NCBI RefSeq assembly: GCF_000016345.1
Contig: NC_009379.1
Location: 1,178,001-1,242,000, forward strand
Length of the DNA: 64,000 nucleotides
DNA from: Polynucleobacter asymbioticus QLW-P1DMWA-1
GTDB taxonomy: Bacteria; Pseudomonadota; Gammaproteobacteria; Burkholderiales; Burkholderiaceae
Direction: 5' to 3'
The translations under genes were made by a program, and so were the position numbers. Positions 63,030 to 64,000 of this stretch are shown here, piece by piece (position 1 is the stretch's first letter; each line of letters opens with the position of its first letter). Under the pieces are notes generated by a model. The model was not told the DNA's origin, made no database searches, and was given only the letters and a program-made list of their open reading frames with translations.

Positions 63030-63820
63030 ACCAATTCATCCTTTCTGGTTTGAATATCTAACTCAGAGCAAAGTAGATGAAAATATTCACCAAAATTTTT
63101 GTGTGATCTAGCTTCGATTGGAGATGAGCGTTCAATATCAATTTGATGCACATTTTTCACTACCGTGGGTCTACCGCTTAGCGCAACAACCCGCTTAGAT
63201 AAGGCTACAGCCTCATCAATATCATGGGTAACCAAGATGACTGTCTTTTTAAACTTTGCTACAGCATCTAGCAGAACACTCTCAAGGTAGAGTCTAGTTT
63301 GATAATCCAGGGCCGAAAATGGCTCATCTAGCAATAGGATGTCGGGGTCCATTAAAAGAGTGCGGATCAGTGCAACGCGCTGACGCATTCCCCCCGAAAG
63401 AGTCTGAGGGTAGGATTTTTCAAAACCGGATAACCCAAAGGTATTGAGATAGTCCCTTGCCTTCTCAACCCCATTGGCATCATCCTCGCCCCGAACACGC
63501 AATCCAAGCATGACATTTTCAAGAACCGTGCGCCATGGGAAAAGCAGGTCTTTTTGCATCATGTAACCAACCTTACCTCTGAGGCTTTGAATTTTGCTGC
63601 CTCGATAGATCATATTTCCGTTATCAGCCTCGAGGAGCCCGGCAATGATATTAAAAATAGTTGACTTTCCACACCCACTCGGCCCAATGATGCTTAAAAA
63701 ATCTTGCTCCATCACATCAAATGTAAGTCCATTAAGAACTGGGACTGGGCCATCTTTACTAGAAAATGACTTGTGTATTGAATCTAATGAAAGTTGCACT
63801 ACAGGAATACTCACTATCAA
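63026..63820 (-). CDS. ABC transporter ATP-binding protein (SsuB/TauB type)
   Basis: The 264-residue ATPase has Walker A IGPSGCGKSTIFNII, the Q-loop in VGYMMQKDLLFPW, the signature LSGGMRQRVALIRTLL, Walker B ILLLDEPFSALD and the H-loop VILVTHDIDEAV. All are intact. It is first in the operon (ATPase, permease, binding protein, amidase, TauE-like), so the promoter and any operator lie in the 180 bp upstream, where two GTGCGC-type palindromes occur. The closest relatives by motif spacing are sulfonate/taurine/pyrimidine importers. Confidence 0.95.
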   Translation of the reverse strand: MIVSIPVVQLSLDSIHKSFSSKDGPVPVLNGLTFDVMEQDFLSIIGPSGCGKSTIFNIIAGLLEADNGNMIYRGSKIQSLRGKVGYMMQKDLLFPWRTVLENVMLGLRVRGEDDANGVEKARDYLNTFGLSGFEKSYPQTLSGGMRQRVALIRTLLMDPDILLLDEPFSALDYQTRLYLESVLLDAVAKFKKTVILVTHDIDEAVALSKRVVALSGRPTVVKNVHQIDIERSSPIEARSHKNFGEYFHLLCSELDIQTRKDELV

Positions 63821-63895
63821 TCTCCATGAAATATTTTTATTGGGGTTGATACTTACATAGAGTCACATCACTAGTGAATATAGCTGCATTAATTT

Positions 63896-63945
63896 AGTGC
63901 GCAATCATCGATAAAAGTGCAGCATTCATCAATGTGGTGCGCACT
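63896..63945 (-). promoter_or_regulatory. Candidate operator: two GTGCGC-type palindromic sites
   Basis: agtgcgca at 63896-63903 and the perfect palindrome gtgcgcac at 63937-63944 lie about 41 bp apart (four helical turns), with a further gtgcagc between them, about 80-120 bp upstream of the ABC ATPase gene. They look like binding sites for one dimeric regulator. No complete NtrC box or sigma-54 promoter is seen. Confidence 0.4.
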
Positions 63946-63971
63946 ATGAATCCACTACCTAGTTCAAATAA

Positions 63972-63997
63972 AAAAACTACCCTTAGGTAGTTTTTTT
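63972..63997. terminator. Rho-independent terminator at right edge
   Basis: AAAAAACTACC-CTTA-GGTAGTTTTTTT has an A-run and a T-run on opposite sides. No plus-strand gene precedes it, so it most likely ends a minus-strand gene that begins beyond the window. Confidence 0.8.
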
Positions 63998-64000
63998 ATT

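Noticed and set aside
63820..64000. TPP riboswitch or sigma-54/NtrC promoter before the NMT1-type ABC operon
   Set aside because: No THI-box core and no GG-N10-GC element at suitable spacing; only GTGCGC palindromes are seen.
1..64000. CRISPR arrays, insertion sequences, rRNA genes
   Set aside because: No regularly spaced direct repeats, no transposase reading frame and no rRNA sequence were seen on either strand.

Overview
The window looks like the chromosome of a freshwater betaproteobacterium of the Burkholderiaceae, most like Polynucleobacter. This is inferred from the gene content (acs, class I fumarase, Bug-type binding protein, compact operons with 1-4 bp overlaps) and from protein character; no search was run. 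Three complete tRNAs are present (Ser-GGA, Leu-TAA, His-GTG). There is no insertion sequence, no CRISPR array and no rRNA.

Region 1 (1-9.0 kb) is a defence/accessory island ending at the 3' side of tRNA-Ser. It holds an AlpA-type regulator (cut by the window edge), a complete type I restriction-modification operon (hsdR-hsdM-hsdS), a small secreted repeat protein, a tightly coupled SIR2-like plus DUF2971 gene pair, and an unknown gene whose start lies in a long inverted repeat. A near-identical 18-bp direct repeat brackets the SIR2/DUF2971 module. Region 2 (9.0-15.4 kb) is core metabolism and envelope: acs, fumarase, murI, then tonB-exbB-exbD.

Region 3 (15.4-26.3 kb, minus strand) is an unusual apparent operon. 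A >2200-residue haemagglutinin/MBG-type exoprotein is followed by a DUF4239 membrane protein, two PstS-like binding proteins, a TAXI-type binding protein anchored at both ends, and a small exported protein. No transport permease, ATPase or TpsB-like pore accompanies them. Region 4 (26.3-30.8 kb) has tRNA-Leu, a penicillin-acylase-type hydrolase, two small envelope proteins and purU. Region 5 (30.8-35.5 kb) is a six-gene operon: a Mo-hydroxylase pair (IorAB type) followed by soxXYZA. SoxB and SoxCD are absent, and SoxY lacks the canonical GGCGG end. Region 6 (35.7-40.9 kb) has lrgAB, a Bug-type binding protein, a gamma-glutamyltransferase-like enzyme and a Pif1-like helicase.

Region 7 (41.0-56.6 kb) is a cellulose locus bracketed by c-di-GMP enzymes. 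A GGDEF/HD-GYP pair lies on the left. bcsZ-bcsG follow on the plus strand. They converge on a seven-gene minus-strand operon: HD-GYP, GGDEF, dgkA, a degenerate cyclase-like membrane protein, bcsA, bcsC and a TPR protein. BcsA carries two PilZ domains and no recognisable bcsB is present. DgkA is a plausible recycler of the diacylglycerol that BcsG would release when it transfers phosphoethanolamine.

Region 8 (56.7-64 kb) has an extremely alanine-rich helical protein, tRNA-His, dusA, a gene-poor stretch holding the 3' half of a decayed tRNA-Lys (probable attachment-site scar), and an ABC transporter-amidase-TauE operon.
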